DNA of 64,000 nt from an uncultured Subdoligranulum sp. (GCA_945830575.1 CALZZE010000003.1:1-64000), one strand, 5' to 3'. Counted from the first letter of the stretch, positions 6,386-15,196 are shown. The notes: generated from the sequence alone by a model not told the origin. A program made the numbers and translations.

Positions 6386-9344
6386 ATTGCGCAGGCCGGG
6401 GCGGGGGGCCTTTCCTGGGGATGGCCACGCCCTCCCGGTCGCAGAGCAGCTTGATGTCCCGCAGCATCTCCCGCTGCAGGCGGATGCGGTTCTCCTCGCG
6501 GCACAGCGCGTCTACGCGCAATACGGTGCCCGCGCCGGACAGCTCCACCACATCGCAGTAATACGGCCCGCTGACGATTTCGGGGTGGGCCTTGCGGATG
6601 ACGGGGAACTCCGCCTGGAGCAGCTGCTCCACCCGGCTCAGGTCCTCGGCGGCATCCAGCGTGAAGGTGCAGCTGACGGTGGAGTATTCCTGCGTCATGT
6701 TGATGAGCTTTTTGATTTGGGAGTTGTTGATGATCTGGATGTCACCGGCCAGATTTTCCACCTTGGTGCTGCGCAGGCCAATCTCCAGCACCACGCCGCG
6801 CCAGCCGTCCACCGAGACCATGTCGCCCACCCGGAAGTCTCCCTCAAACACCAGGAACACACCGGCCAGAATATCCGCTGTCAGATTCTGCGCGCCGAAC
6901 ACCAGCATGGCGGACAGGAAGCCTGCCGACGCCACCAGCGTGCTGGCCTTGACGCCCATCAGGCTGAGAGCGTAAAACACCGTGATGATGAAGGAGATAT
7001 ACTTGATGGCGCTGCAAAGCTGGCGGGCCAGCGTTTCGCTGCGGGAGCCAAGGTTGCGGCCCACCATGAACACGACCTTGCGCACCACCCAGCTGAAACT
7101 GAACACCACAATGAACAGCAGCAGCCCGGCCGTGACCGCGAAGATATTGAAGGAGCGTTCCCACTGGCCGCTCAGCAGATAGGCCATCAGCGAATCGCCC
7201 TGAGACCCGGCATTGAGCACCAGCAGGGCGCTGAGCAGCACGGTACCGATGAACAGCGCGCCCACTGCGGTGGCGTACTTGTCCTCCGGGGTGCGGTCCT
7301 CCCAGCGGATGCTGCCGTCGCTGGTCTTGCGGCCCATCACCGGGCCGTTGACGCGATGCCCGTTGGCGGTGGTGGTGGCGGTGTCAAAGCGGATGCGGGG
7401 TGCCCGCAGCGCCTGCAACAGCGGCACGGTGGTTCGGGGACCCCGGTGCAGCGTGCAGGCCATCAGCATCAGCAAAAACAGCAGTACAGCGGAGAAAAGC
7501 AGCCTGCGCACCTGTGCGGCGCCCGCGTTGATTACCGATTCCATGGGAATGACGCTCACCAGCCACATGGAATCGCTGCGTTTCACGTTCATGTAGACTT
7601 TCTCGGCCAAAAGCGTCTGGGAGCCGGCGTAGCCGTCCCGCAGACAGCCTTCGCTCAACCCCAAATCCAGCGGGGAGGCACCGCTCAGCCCCTTCCAACC
7701 AAGTACGTCGTCCGAGAGGAGCGTGCCGGTCTCCACGTCAAAAGCCAGTGCAGAACCGCCGCCCAGATCGGCTTGCAGCAGCGTCGCGTCCAGTGACAGA
7801 CGGCTGCGCCGTTCCTGTAACATTTGCAGCGGGAAGGTGAGGCGCACGATGCCGGCGCCGTCCTGACGGCGTACCACAATGTAGCAGCTGTTGTCGTCCA
7901 CCTCGGTGGCCAGATGCACCTTGCTGCCGGACATCACATCCAGACAGGCGGCGCTGCTGGGGTCATCGGGGTCATCCTGTAACGTGTAGTCCCGGTAAGG
8001 GGTGCTGCTGGCCACGGCGGTGCCGTTGCCGTCAAAGATGTCAATGGCCAGACAGTGCAGCCGCTCGGCCAGCGCCTCCAGCCGCTCGCCCTCCAGCAGA
8101 GCGGGCTGCAGGGCCAGCGCCGCAGCCAGCATATCGCCGTCCGTGTAGCCGATGGAATAGAATTTCTCCGTCACGGTGTCGGACTGGGACTGGTTTTCCC
8201 CAAGCTGCAGCTCCACCGACTTCAGGCCGTTCTCCGCCTTCAGATTTTGCTGGGAGATGGAATTGAGCGTCTGGATGTAGGTCATGGAGCCGCCCAACAG
8301 CAGCAGCACGCCCAGGGCCAGAGCCGTAATCCGGGGGGCCAGCGTCATGTCCAGCGAAAAGCCTGCGGGGAGTCTGACAAAAAGATGGGGTGTGCGCACG
8401 GTGGTGCGGTCGGTGAGCAAAATCAGCGCGTAGAGCAGCACCGCCAGCATCGCCACAACAAGCGCCAGCAGGGACAGCTTCACGGCATTGAGCATGCGGA
8501 AAACCACATCCATCATATACATCGCGGCCACGACCCGTCCGCCGTCCTCCATGGTTCGCACGCGAACCAGATAGAATTCCTGCCCCAGAAGCACCAGATC
8601 CGAACTGCCGGACTCGATACTCAGCAGGCGGGAGGCCGACCGGCCATCCATCGAGCTGTCATCAAAGCCCTGATACCGGCCGTTGGTGTCCACCACAAAG
8701 ACAAAGCCGCTCTGGTTGATGGTGATGTCTCCCATCACGCTGCGCCAGTTGATGCTCTCCGCCAGACCAAGGCCTGCATCGCCGGTGTTGGAAAAGCCCA
8801 GCACCACCGAGCCGAACTGACAGGCGGCGGAATAATAGGAACCCTTGCTGGTGTGGACCACCGTTTCGGACTGGGCAAGCGTCTGCCGCTGGGCCAGTGT
8901 CACATCCGACGGCATGGCCTCGCCCACGGTCACGTTGCCGTCAGCGTCCAGCAGCCAGACCTGTTCGGTGCTGCTGGCCATATCGACCAGTTCTTTCGTG
9001 GTGGGGGGCGTCTGCGGGTCCACCCAGAAATCCAGCACCGCGCCAAGCGCCGAGGTGTGGGTCAGCCGGATGGATTCATCCAGCTGCTGCTCCTCGCTGT
9101 TTTTGCTGCGGGCGGTCTCATAGCGCAGCTGCCCCGCGTCCAGCGCAGCATCCATGTACAGGGAAAGCTCCTCGTACATCACGCTGATGTGATCCGTCAT
9201 GGGGCCGATGCTCACCAGCAGCAGAGCCAGCAGCGAGAGCCACACCGTCACCCGCGCCCGTCTGGGCAGCCGGCGCCGTTTCGGCTTTCGGTCGACTTTG
9301 GGAGGAGTAGCACCCTCCTGCTTTCCGAGAAAGAAAAACTTCAT
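6384..9344 (-). CDS. Large MscS-type mechanosensitive channel with extracytoplasmic sensor region
   Basis: A 986-residue protein, about three times the size of E. coli MscS. The C-terminal 300 residues are MscS-like: a pore-type helix with LVASAGFLSAMLVFGAQNLTADI, then the beta domain GVFLVFEGDFRVGDMVSVDGWRGVVLEIGLRSTKV and IINNSQI, and an alpha/beta tail. The N-terminal two thirds contain an early membrane segment, two large extracytoplasmic regions resembling double-Cache/sensor domains (for example VFVVDTNGRYQGFDDSS and IDIFDGNGTAVASSTPYRDY), and membrane segments between them. This suggests a channel gated or tuned by an external signal. ATG 9344 is chosen over 9353 because GGAGG sits nine bases before it. 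Confidence 0.85.
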   Translation of the reverse strand: MKFFFLGKQEGATPPKVDRKPKRRRLPRRARVTVWLSLLALLLVSIGPMTDHISVMYEELSLYMDAALDAGQLRYETARSKNSEEQQLDESIRLTHTSALGAVLDFWVDPQTPPTTKELVDMASSTEQVWLLDADGNVTVGEAMPSDVTLAQRQTLAQSETVVHTSKGSYYSAACQFGSVVLGFSNTGDAGLGLAESINWRSVMGDITINQSGFVFVVDTNGRYQGFDDSSMDGRSASRLLSIESGSSDLVLLGQEFYLVRVRTMEDGGRVVAAMYMMDVVFRMLNAVKLSLLALVVAMLAVLLYALILLTDRTTVRTPHLFVRLPAGFSLDMTLAPRITALALGVLLLLGGSMTYIQTLNSISQQNLKAENGLKSVELQLGENQSQSDTVTEKFYSIGYTDGDMLAAALALQPALLEGERLEALAERLHCLAIDIFDGNGTAVASSTPYRDYTLQDDPDDPSSAACLDVMSGSKVHLATEVDDNSCYIVVRRQDGAGIVRLTFPLQMLQERRSRLSLDATLLQADLGGGSALAFDVETGTLLSDDVLGWKGLSGASPLDLGLSEGCLRDGYAGSQTLLAEKVYMNVKRSDSMWLVSVIPMESVINAGAAQVRRLLFSAVLLFLLMLMACTLHRGPRTTVPLLQALRAPRIRFDTATTTANGHRVNGPVMGRKTSDGSIRWEDRTPEDKYATAVGALFIGTVLLSALLVLNAGSQGDSLMAYLLSGQWERSFNIFAVTAGLLLFIVVFSFSWVVRKVVFMVGRNLGSRSETLARQLCSAIKYISFIITVFYALSLMGVKASTLVASAGFLSAMLVFGAQNLTADILAGVFLVFEGDFRVGDMVSVDGWRGVVLEIGLRSTKVENLAGDIQIINNSQIKKLINMTQEYSTVSCTFTLDAAEDLSRVEQLLQAEFPVIRKAHPEIVSGPYYCDVVELSGAGTVLRVDALCREENRIRLQREMLRDIKLLCDREGVAIPRKGPPPRPAQ

Positions 9345-9376
9345 ATGACACATCCTCCGCTGATTGTATAGTATAG

Positions 9377-9405
9377 ATTATACATGGACAGGCAGAAAAC
9401 AGCAA
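9377..9405 (-). promoter_or_regulatory. Sigma-A-type promoter for the MscS-like gene
   Basis: On the minus strand TTGCTG is followed after 17 bp by TATAAT (9382-9377), about 33 bases before the MscS-like start codon. Confidence 0.6.
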
Positions 9406-9433
9406 CTCAGAAAAACCACAAAAACGTGAAAAT

Positions 9434-9468
9434 TTGTCTCAAAGTTGTACCAGTCACTTTGGTATCAT
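9434..9468 (+). promoter_or_regulatory. Promoter with 11-bp-spaced direct repeat (site B)
   Basis: TTGTCT (9434) and TTGTAC (9445) are 11 bp apart; 12 bp after the second comes TATCAT (9463-9468) with TTTGG before it. It directs transcription into the dUTPase-like gene. Confidence 0.5.
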
Positions 9469-9569
9469 GAGGATACAGCGCTCCCGTGCCGCAGGCCGGG
9501 GAAAAAGCCAACGCAGGGGCAACCGTAGGAATAACGGCGTATTTGCGCCGAAAAAAGGAGGAACTTTCC

Positions 9570-9989
9570 TTGGAATACATACTCAACTACAAAAAACTGA
9601 CCGAAACCGCCAAAGTGCCCACCCGCCGCTCCCCCTATGCGGTGGGGTACACGGTGTATGCCGACATCCCTGAGGAAACGGTGGAGATCCCCGCAAAGGG
9701 AATGCAGGCGGTGCACACCGGCATTGCGATGCGTCTGCCGCCCTACACCTTCGGAGGAATCTATGCCCTGCCGGAGCTGGCCTACCAGAAACGGCTGTAC
9801 CCCGGCAACTCGGTGGGAATTCTGGAGGAGGATTACAACGGGGAACTGTTCATCCTGCTGCGCAACGATTCCGACCAGCCGCAGACAGTGTCCCACGGCG
9901 AGGCCATCGCCCAGCTGGTGGTGCAGGGGTATGTTCCCACCCGCCTGAAAGAGGTGGACAGCTTCGTCTTTGTCGATGATGACGACTGA
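9570..9989 (+). CDS. Degenerate dUTPase-like protein (TTG start)
   Basis: A 139-residue protein with the trimeric dUTPase fold pattern: AVGYTVYADIPEETVEIPAKGMQAVHTGIAM, then YPGNSVGILEEDYNGELFILLRNDS and HGEAIAQLVVQGY. Compared with active dUTPases the motif-1 Asp (GYDL) is Thr (GYTV), the motif-2 PRSG is replaced by PELAY, the motif-3 catalytic Asp (VIDxDY) is Glu (ILEEDY), and the Gly-rich motif 5 is missing. It is therefore probably a non-canonical or inactive relative, perhaps a regulator or a different nucleotide-binding protein. AAAGGAGG lies eight bases before TTG 9570, which is where homology begins, so this start is preferred over the longer ORF. Confidence 0.7.
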   Translation: MEYILNYKKLTETAKVPTRRSPYAVGYTVYADIPEETVEIPAKGMQAVHTGIAMRLPPYTFGGIYALPELAYQKRLYPGNSVGILEEDYNGELFILLRNDSDQPQTVSHGEAIAQLVVQGYVPTRLKEVDSFVFVDDDD

Positions 9990-10013
9990 GCCGCCGCCGG
10001 AATCCGCCTGATT

Positions 10014-10051
10014 TCCCGGCCTGTCCCCAGGTGACCGGCCGGGACTTTTTT
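10014..10051 (+). terminator. Intrinsic terminator after the dUTPase-like gene
   Basis: TCCCGGCC pairs with GGCCGGGA across a 14-base loop, followed by CTTTTTTG. Confidence 0.75.
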
Positions 10052-10078
10052 GCGATTTTTTCCCAAAACGTGGCGTTT

Positions 10079-10113
10079 TTGTGCCTGTTTTGCCCCAGAA
10101 GGGCTGATATAAT
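10079..10113 (+). promoter_or_regulatory. Promoter with 11-bp-spaced direct repeat (site C)
   Basis: TTGTGC (10079) and TTGCCC (10090) are 11 bp apart; 12 bp later is TATAAT (10108-10113) preceded by CTGA. It drives the ECF sigma factor gene. Confidence 0.6.
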
Positions 10114-10145
10114 AGAGGCAAACAAGCGTCAGGAGGGCGGACAGA

Positions 10146-10655
10146 ATGGACGAGCAATGGGTGGAACGGCTGGTAGAGGAGAACCGAAGTGCCCTGCTGG
10201 CATACTTTAGGCGCCATGTGTCCGGTCGGGAGGACGCGGAGGACCTGCTGCAGGAGGTGTTTCTCTCCTGCTACCGTCACCGGGAAAGCTTTGACCCGGC
10301 CCGATGCAGCGAGAAAGCCTGGCTGTATGTTATCGCCAAAAACCGTCTGCGGCAGTATTACCGGGACACAAAACAGACCGTCAGTCTGGATGAAATGTCG
10401 GAAAATGGCGCCGAGCCGGCGGACAGCACCGCACAGGAGGCCGCCGGTCTGATGGAATGCCGTGACGCGGTGGCAAGGCTGCTGCTGACGCTGGACGAGC
10501 GCAGCCGAACCGTGCTGGTGCTGCGGTATTTCGAGGGACTGGATTCCCAGCAGGTGGCCGAGCGCATGGGGCTGTCACCGGTGAATGTCCGGGTCATCCA
10601 GAGCCGGGCGCTGAACGCCCTGCGGGAGCAGGCGGAACAGATGCATCTGCGCTGA
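10146..10655 (+). CDS. ECF-type RNA polymerase sigma factor
   Basis: A 169-residue sigma-70 family protein of extracytoplasmic-function size. Region 2 is visible as LLAYFRRHVSGREDAEDLLQEVFLSCYRH ... AWLYVIAKNRLRQYYRD, and region 4 as LDERSRTVLVLRYFEGLDSQQVAERMGLSPVNVRVIQSRALNALRE with a clear helix-turn-helix. The start ATG follows AGGAGGGCGGACAGA. No anti-sigma factor gene is adjacent: the next gene encodes an acyltransferase-like protein and the previous one a dUTPase-like protein. Since several CTGTAAC-N16/17-CATATAT promoters (a -35 typical of ECF sigma factors) lie within the same 60 kb, it is a natural candidate to read them, by inference only. Confidence 0.9.
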   Translation: MDEQWVERLVEENRSALLAYFRRHVSGREDAEDLLQEVFLSCYRHRESFDPARCSEKAWLYVIAKNRLRQYYRDTKQTVSLDEMSENGAEPADSTAQEAAGLMECRDAVARLLLTLDERSRTVLVLRYFEGLDSQQVAERMGLSPVNVRVIQSRALNALREQAEQMHLR

Positions 10656-10667
10656 ACAGGGAACACC

Positions 10668-10694
10668 AACAGCCGCACCGCTGCGGCTGTTTTC
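10668..10694 (+). terminator. Intrinsic terminator after sigma factor gene
   Basis: AACAGCCGCA pairs with TGCGGCTGTT around a CCGC loop, with TTTTCC following. Confidence 0.8.
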
Positions 10695-10703
10695 CTATGC
10701 CGC

Positions 10704-10732
10704 TTGACTTGTGCGTATAAAAGCGATACAAT
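10704..10732 (+). promoter_or_regulatory. Sigma-A-type promoter for the acyltransferase-like gene
   Basis: TTGACT (10704-10709), 17-bp spacer, TACAAT (10727-10732), 40 bases before the ATG at 10772. Confidence 0.7.
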
Positions 10733-10771
10733 AAAAATCACGATTTTCTGGCAGGAAGGAGCGTCTTTCTC

Positions 10772-12055
10772 ATGAGAGACATTATCTGCGAGTCAACGAT
10801 GTTTTACGGGGTGGACGAGCATCGAATCAACACCTACCGCATCCTGTTCCGCATGAAGGACGCCGTGAACGGCCGCCTGTTACAGCTGGCCGCCGCACAG
10901 ACGCTCAAGCGGTACCCTTACTATGCGGTGCGCTGCGTCAGCGACGGGAAGGAATATCTGCTGGAACCCAACAACGAGCCGTTTGCGGTGCGCCGCACCC
11001 CCGACCCGCTGCCGCTGGGCGGCGAGGAATCCGGCGGGTATCTGCTGGCAGTGACCTATTGGGAGGACAAAATCTGGCTCGACGGATTCCACGGTCTGAC
11101 GGACGGCACCGGCGCGCTGAATTTTGGCCGCACACTGCTGTACTATTACTGCCGGGAGGCCTATGACCCGAACCTGCCCTCCGATGGCGTGCGGGTCAAC
11201 GAGGATGGCCCCATCCCGGCGGAGGAGTGGGACAACCCCTACACCAGAATCATGAGCGGGGAGACCGTTCTGCCCGATGAAACGGACATTCTCATTCAAA
11301 CCAGGCCGGATACCTCCCGCAAGCCGCTGAGCTTCTTCGAGGACCCCCGCCTGACCTTCACCGAGCCCTATTATTATGACCTGCGCATCCCGGAGCGGGA
11401 GCTGATGCAGTATTGCCGGGCGCAGGACGGCACCCCCGGCGTGGTGCTGTCGCTGCTGATGGCCCGCGCCATCGACCGGCTGAATCCGGACAGCGACCGT
11501 CCCATCGTCACCGGCATGGCGATCAACCTGCGCCCTGCGCTGGGCGCGCCGCTGTACAAAGGCTCCACGCTGGGGCTGGCTCTGCTGCCCTATGCCGGAC
11601 GTATCAAGCAAAAGCCCTTTGACGTGCAGGCCACCATCTGCCGGGGGCGGCTGCTGCTGGCCTCCGACCATGAACGGCTGCAGGCTGGCGTGAAGGCTTC
11701 CACCCAGTTGTACCGGGCCATCGACGCCCAACCCACGCTGGAGAAAAAGAAGGAGCTGGTGCGTAATGTGGTGGCCCGCTACCACGGCAGCGCCACCTTC
11801 AATCTGAGTTATGTCGGCCCGGCCAAGCTGGCTGCCATGGACCCCTACGTGGAGGAGCTGCAAATGCAAAACGACAGCCCCGGCATTACGGTGGAGGTGG
11901 TGGCGGCACACGGCAGCTTCTTTTTGGAAATCGTGCAGGACTGGAAGGAGACCCTGTACGTGGATGCCTTCTGCGAGGAGCTGACCGCCCACGGCATCGG
12001 CTATGAACTGCTTTCCCATGGCGAGCATCACGTACCGGCCATTCAGCTGCCGTGA
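10772..12055 (+). CDS. Condensation-domain/alcohol-acetyltransferase-like protein
   Basis: A 427-residue cytoplasmic protein of the CoA-dependent acyltransferase (condensation/AATase-like) superfamily. The catalytic HxxxD appears as FHGLTDGTGAL near residue 108, and a DFGWG-like C-terminal region is represented by NLSYVGPAKLAAMDPYVEEL. No carrier domain is attached, so it is a free-standing acyltransferase; the substrates are unknown. The start has GCAGGAAGGAG upstream, and a sigma-A promoter and a terminator isolate it from the sigma gene, so it is probably monocistronic. It converges with the response regulator gene. Confidence 0.72.
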   Translation: MRDIICESTMFYGVDEHRINTYRILFRMKDAVNGRLLQLAAAQTLKRYPYYAVRCVSDGKEYLLEPNNEPFAVRRTPDPLPLGGEESGGYLLAVTYWEDKIWLDGFHGLTDGTGALNFGRTLLYYYCREAYDPNLPSDGVRVNEDGPIPAEEWDNPYTRIMSGETVLPDETDILIQTRPDTSRKPLSFFEDPRLTFTEPYYYDLRIPERELMQYCRAQDGTPGVVLSLLMARAIDRLNPDSDRPIVTGMAINLRPALGAPLYKGSTLGLALLPYAGRIKQKPFDVQATICRGRLLLASDHERLQAGVKASTQLYRAIDAQPTLEKKKELVRNVVARYHGSATFNLSYVGPAKLAAMDPYVEELQMQNDSPGITVEVVAAHGSFFLEIVQDWKETLYVDAFCEELTAHGIGYELLSHGEHHVPAIQLP

Positions 12056-12071
12056 ATAGGCGAATCACCGC

Positions 12072-12929
12072 TTATCTGCCGGTTTCCGGGGTCTGGCTCT
12101 TTTGCTGTACGAAGTTTTCCAGTGCGCCGGTTTCCCGCTCGGCCCAGGAATACTGGGTCATAAACTCCCCGTTGTAGCTCCGCATGGCCTCCGGGTCGGA
12201 TTTCATCAGGCGGTAATAGTCGCAGTCCAGAAGCTCGGTGTTCACCGCGATGTTGTTGTACCGCTTGGAGACGACCCCGTTGGCCCCGGCCTGCTGCAGT
12301 GCCTCCATCATGGAGGAAAGAATTTTTTGCATATACTGGCACTTTTTGGTGTCATACGGCTCGTCCTCAAACAGGACGGCCGCCAGCTCCCGCACGGTGC
12401 AGGCCGCACCGCTGCGGTACACCAGATAGGCAAAGGCCTCCTTGGCCTTGCTGCGGGAAAAATGCAGTGTCTGCCCGTTGGGCGCGAACACATCAAAGTT
12501 GCCAAGGCAGCGCACCCGCAGCAACGCCGGTACGCGGGGATAGCGCAGGTCTGACAGTTCCTTCTCGATTTTGGCCCTGTTCACCGGCTTGAGAATGTAG
12601 CCGCTGGCGTGCAGCGCCATGGCATCCCCGGTATACTGGTCGTACCCGGTGACGAAAATCAGGTTGACGGCAGGGTTTTGCGAGCGCAGCGCCTCCGCAA
12701 GCTCCACGCCGCTCAGCCCCCGCATCTGGATGTCCAGAAAGGCAACGTCCACCGGATTGTCCCGCACATAAGCCATCACCTTCTCCGGCTTGGCAAAGGC
12801 CATGATCTGGGCCTGGGGGCGGACGCTTTTGATGGTGCGTACCAGCAATTCAAGAGCCAGCGGCTCATCATCCACCGCGACAACGCGCAGCGGGGTGTTG
12901 TCCGTGGTGGCAGTATCAGGCAGATTCAT
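12072..12929 (-). CDS. Response regulator with SARP/OmpR-like winged-helix output domain
   Basis: A 285-residue two-component regulator. The receiver domain (about residues 14-130) has the acidic pair DDE, the phospho-acceptor Asp66 in VAFLDIQMRG and the Lys in YILKPV. A winged-helix domain follows (LLRVRCLGNFDVFAPNGQTLHFSRSKAKEAFAYLVYR ... ELAAVLF), the pattern of SARP/BTAD-type transcriptional activators (GNFDVxxxG and RSKAKEAFAYL). The start at 12929 has GGGAGGTATTCAG upstream. It is divergent from the histidine kinase gene with a 150-bp intergenic region, and the two almost certainly form a pair. SARP-type proteins bind 11-bp-spaced direct repeats, which is notable given the repeats described elsewhere in this window. 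Confidence 0.87.
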   Translation of the reverse strand: MNLPDTATTDNTPLRVVAVDDEPLALELLVRTIKSVRPQAQIMAFAKPEKVMAYVRDNPVDVAFLDIQMRGLSGVELAEALRSQNPAVNLIFVTGYDQYTGDAMALHASGYILKPVNRAKIEKELSDLRYPRVPALLRVRCLGNFDVFAPNGQTLHFSRSKAKEAFAYLVYRSGAACTVRELAAVLFEDEPYDTKKCQYMQKILSSMMEALQQAGANGVVSKRYNNIAVNTELLDCDYYRLMKSDPEAMRSYNGEFMTQYSWAERETGALENFVQQKSQTPETGR

Positions 12930-13079
12930 CTGAATACCTCCCGTTGATGTTTTGTATTTATTATAGCAGACAGAATAGTACAACATAGTGACAAAATGCG
13001 GGGGCTTGGGCGATTCCGGAAAAAATCTTTTTGCAGAGGTCCCAGTCTTGCTCACCATTCCATGCCGGAGGCGGTTGCC

Positions 13080-14891
13080 ATGAAACAGAAACTATTGTCC
13101 ATGCTGCCCGCAGCGGCGGTGGTTGCCCTGCTGGCCCTTGTGGTGGCCGTGCGCAGCGCGACCACCAGCCAGTCCATCCGCAGCTTTGTGGTCGGGCCGG
13201 ACTACTCCGCCGAGTACAGCACCGACGGGCAGCACTGGTACCCGCTGACCGCGGCGGACAGCGCCCCTGATGCCAATGATGACGTTCTGTATCTGCGGGG
13301 ACATTTTCTGCGGGATTGCCCGGAGGGCGTGCCGCTGAGCTTTTACCTTAACCACCTGTTTTTTACCATGGAGGTGAACGGCGAGATCGTCATTTCCTAC
13401 CTGCCGGACGGGGACGGCCCCTTCCCGGAGGGAGACCTGTGCGGTTCCCAGTGGTACAGCGTGCTTTCCCCCGGCATCACCACGGCGGATGAGGTGACCT
13501 TCACGCTGGTGGACACCCACAGCGTTGGCAGCCGGGTGGCCTACCGGGATTTTTTGAAGTATATGTTTGTCGGCAGGCTGGAGAATGTCAAGAGCTATCT
13601 GACGCCGATGTGGCAGGGCTGGCGGGTGATGGGCATTGTGCTCATTGCCAGCGGCGTGGCGCTGCTGGGTATGGCACTGGCGGCGATGTTTGCCAACCTG
13701 CCGCTGGACAGATGGCTGGGACGGCTGAGCATCGTGACGCTGTTCGCGGGAATCTGGCTGCTGTTTGACACCATCGATGTGCAGCTGTGGAGCGACCGCA
13801 TCGTGATGAACACGGCGCTGGTGCTGGTCAGCCGGATGGGCGTTGCCTTTGGGCTGGGGCTGTGCATCAATGTTTCGGTGGAGGCGGCATCCCTGCGATG
13901 GCAGAAAACCGCCCGGATCGCCTCCGGCGTTTTAGGGGCCGGCACCGGGCTGCTGGCGTTGCTGGTGGTCTGCAATGTGATGACGCTGTGCGGCGCGGAG
14001 CCCTGGTGGAGCGCGCTGTGGACGCTGTGCGGTCTGGTGATGATGGGCTGCCTGGCGGCGGCGCTGCGCCGGAAGGTGACGGTGGATGCCGTTGCCCTGT
14101 CGCTGCTGCTGCTGAGCTGGCTGGCGGACCTGCTCAATACGGTGTGGCTGTGGTGGCCGGACGGTGTGGCCGCCAAGGTGTGCATGGCGCTGGTTCTGCT
14201 GGTGGAGATGCTGGTGGGCATGCACGGCGTTTTCAAAAATTATGAGGCGGCCAGCCGGGCCATGGAGATGGAACGGGAGCTGCAAAGCAGCCGGATGCGC
14301 ATCACGCTCAGCCAGATTCAGCCGCATTTCCTGTACAACTCGCTGACGGTGATTCAGTCCCTCTGCGGCATCGACCCGGCGGCGGCAGAAAATGCCGTAA
14401 ACGAATTTGCGGAATATCTGCGGGGCAACATGAACTCGCTGACACAGGAAAAGCCCATCTCCTTTTCCAAAGAGCTGGACCACACCAGACACTATCTGGC
14501 GCTGGAGCAGCTGCGCTTTGGTGACCAGCTGCAGGTGGAATACGACCTTGGCCCCACCGGGTTCCAGCTGCCTGCACTCAGCCTGCAGCCTCTGGTGGAA
14601 AACGCCATCCGCCACGGTGTACGCGCCAAGACCGATGACGCAGGCACGGTGCGCATCGTCACACGGGAAACGCCGGTATTTTACGAGGCGGTGGTCATTG
14701 ATGATGGCCCCGGCTTTGACCCGTCCGCTGTGCCGCAGGACGGCACCCATGTGGGCATCACGAATGTGCGCCGCCGGATGCAGATGATGTGCGGCGGCGA
14801 GCTGGTGATCGAATCCGCGCCGGGCGCGGGCACGCAGGCGACGCTGCGCGTCCCCAAACAGGCCGCTATGCCGGAAGAATCTGCTATTTGA
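13080..14891 (+). CDS. LytS/His_kinase-type sensor histidine kinase
   Basis: A 603-residue membrane sensor kinase. After a signal anchor comes an extracytoplasmic beta-rich domain (about residues 30-175), then about seven to eight membrane segments (7TMR-DISM-like layout). The kinase part has the phospho-acceptor His416 in LSQIQPHFLYNSLTVIQSL (PF06580 type), the N box QPLVENAIRHGV, G1 VIDDGPGFD and G2 HVGITNVRRRMQ. It should phosphorylate the divergently encoded response regulator. The ATG at 13080 follows GGAGGCGGTTGCC; the longer track ORF adds an unlikely extension. Confidence 0.88.
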   Translation: MKQKLLSMLPAAAVVALLALVVAVRSATTSQSIRSFVVGPDYSAEYSTDGQHWYPLTAADSAPDANDDVLYLRGHFLRDCPEGVPLSFYLNHLFFTMEVNGEIVISYLPDGDGPFPEGDLCGSQWYSVLSPGITTADEVTFTLVDTHSVGSRVAYRDFLKYMFVGRLENVKSYLTPMWQGWRVMGIVLIASGVALLGMALAAMFANLPLDRWLGRLSIVTLFAGIWLLFDTIDVQLWSDRIVMNTALVLVSRMGVAFGLGLCINVSVEAASLRWQKTARIASGVLGAGTGLLALLVVCNVMTLCGAEPWWSALWTLCGLVMMGCLAAALRRKVTVDAVALSLLLLSWLADLLNTVWLWWPDGVAAKVCMALVLLVEMLVGMHGVFKNYEAASRAMEMERELQSSRMRITLSQIQPHFLYNSLTVIQSLCGIDPAAAENAVNEFAEYLRGNMNSLTQEKPISFSKELDHTRHYLALEQLRFGDQLQVEYDLGPTGFQLPALSLQPLVENAIRHGVRAKTDDAGTVRIVTRETPVFYEAVVIDDGPGFDPSAVPQDGTHVGITNVRRRMQMMCGGELVIESAPGAGTQATLRVPKQAAMPEESAI

Positions 14892-14910
14892 GAAATTTTT
14901 TGAAAAATTC

Positions 14911-14940
14911 TGTAACACATCCCCCTTCTGCTGCATATAT
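14911..14940 (+). promoter_or_regulatory. CTGTAAC-type (ECF-like) promoter
   Basis: TGTAAC (14911-14916), 17-bp spacer, CATATAT (14934-14940), preceded by the A-rich GAAAAATTC. It lies just after the kinase stop codon and 35 bases before the small peptide gene. Confidence 0.6.
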
Positions 14941-14974
14941 CTTTATAGAGAGACTTGAGGAAAAAGGTGATGGT

Positions 14975-15178
14975 ATGATGACAGAACGGGACGTGGAACG
15001 AATGCTGGAAACCGCTGCGGAAAGCAGCGGGATGCCGGGCTGGAATGACCGGCTGCAATGGCTGGTGGACGCCACGCTGGCGGGCTGCCGTGGGGGTCTG
15101 GCGCTGGAGGATGCGTTTCTGGACGAGGTCGCGGCGGGAAAGGGCATCCCCGACTTCCCAAAGGCCACGAAGCTATAA
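14975..15178 (+). CDS. Small acidic protein of unknown function
   Basis: A 67-residue product (MMTERDVERMLETAAESSG ... DFPKATKL) preceded by GAGG/AAGGTG and by an ECF-like promoter, and followed directly by a strong terminator, so it is a self-contained transcription unit. It has no signal peptide, no cysteine cluster and no double-glycine site, although LDEVAAGKG near the C-terminus loosely recalls the LDEVAGG leaders found elsewhere in the window. Function unknown. Confidence 0.6.
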   Translation: MMTERDVERMLETAAESSGMPGWNDRLQWLVDATLAGCRGGLALEDAFLDEVAAGKGIPDFPKATKL

Positions 15179-15196
15179 TATATAAAGCAAAAAGAA

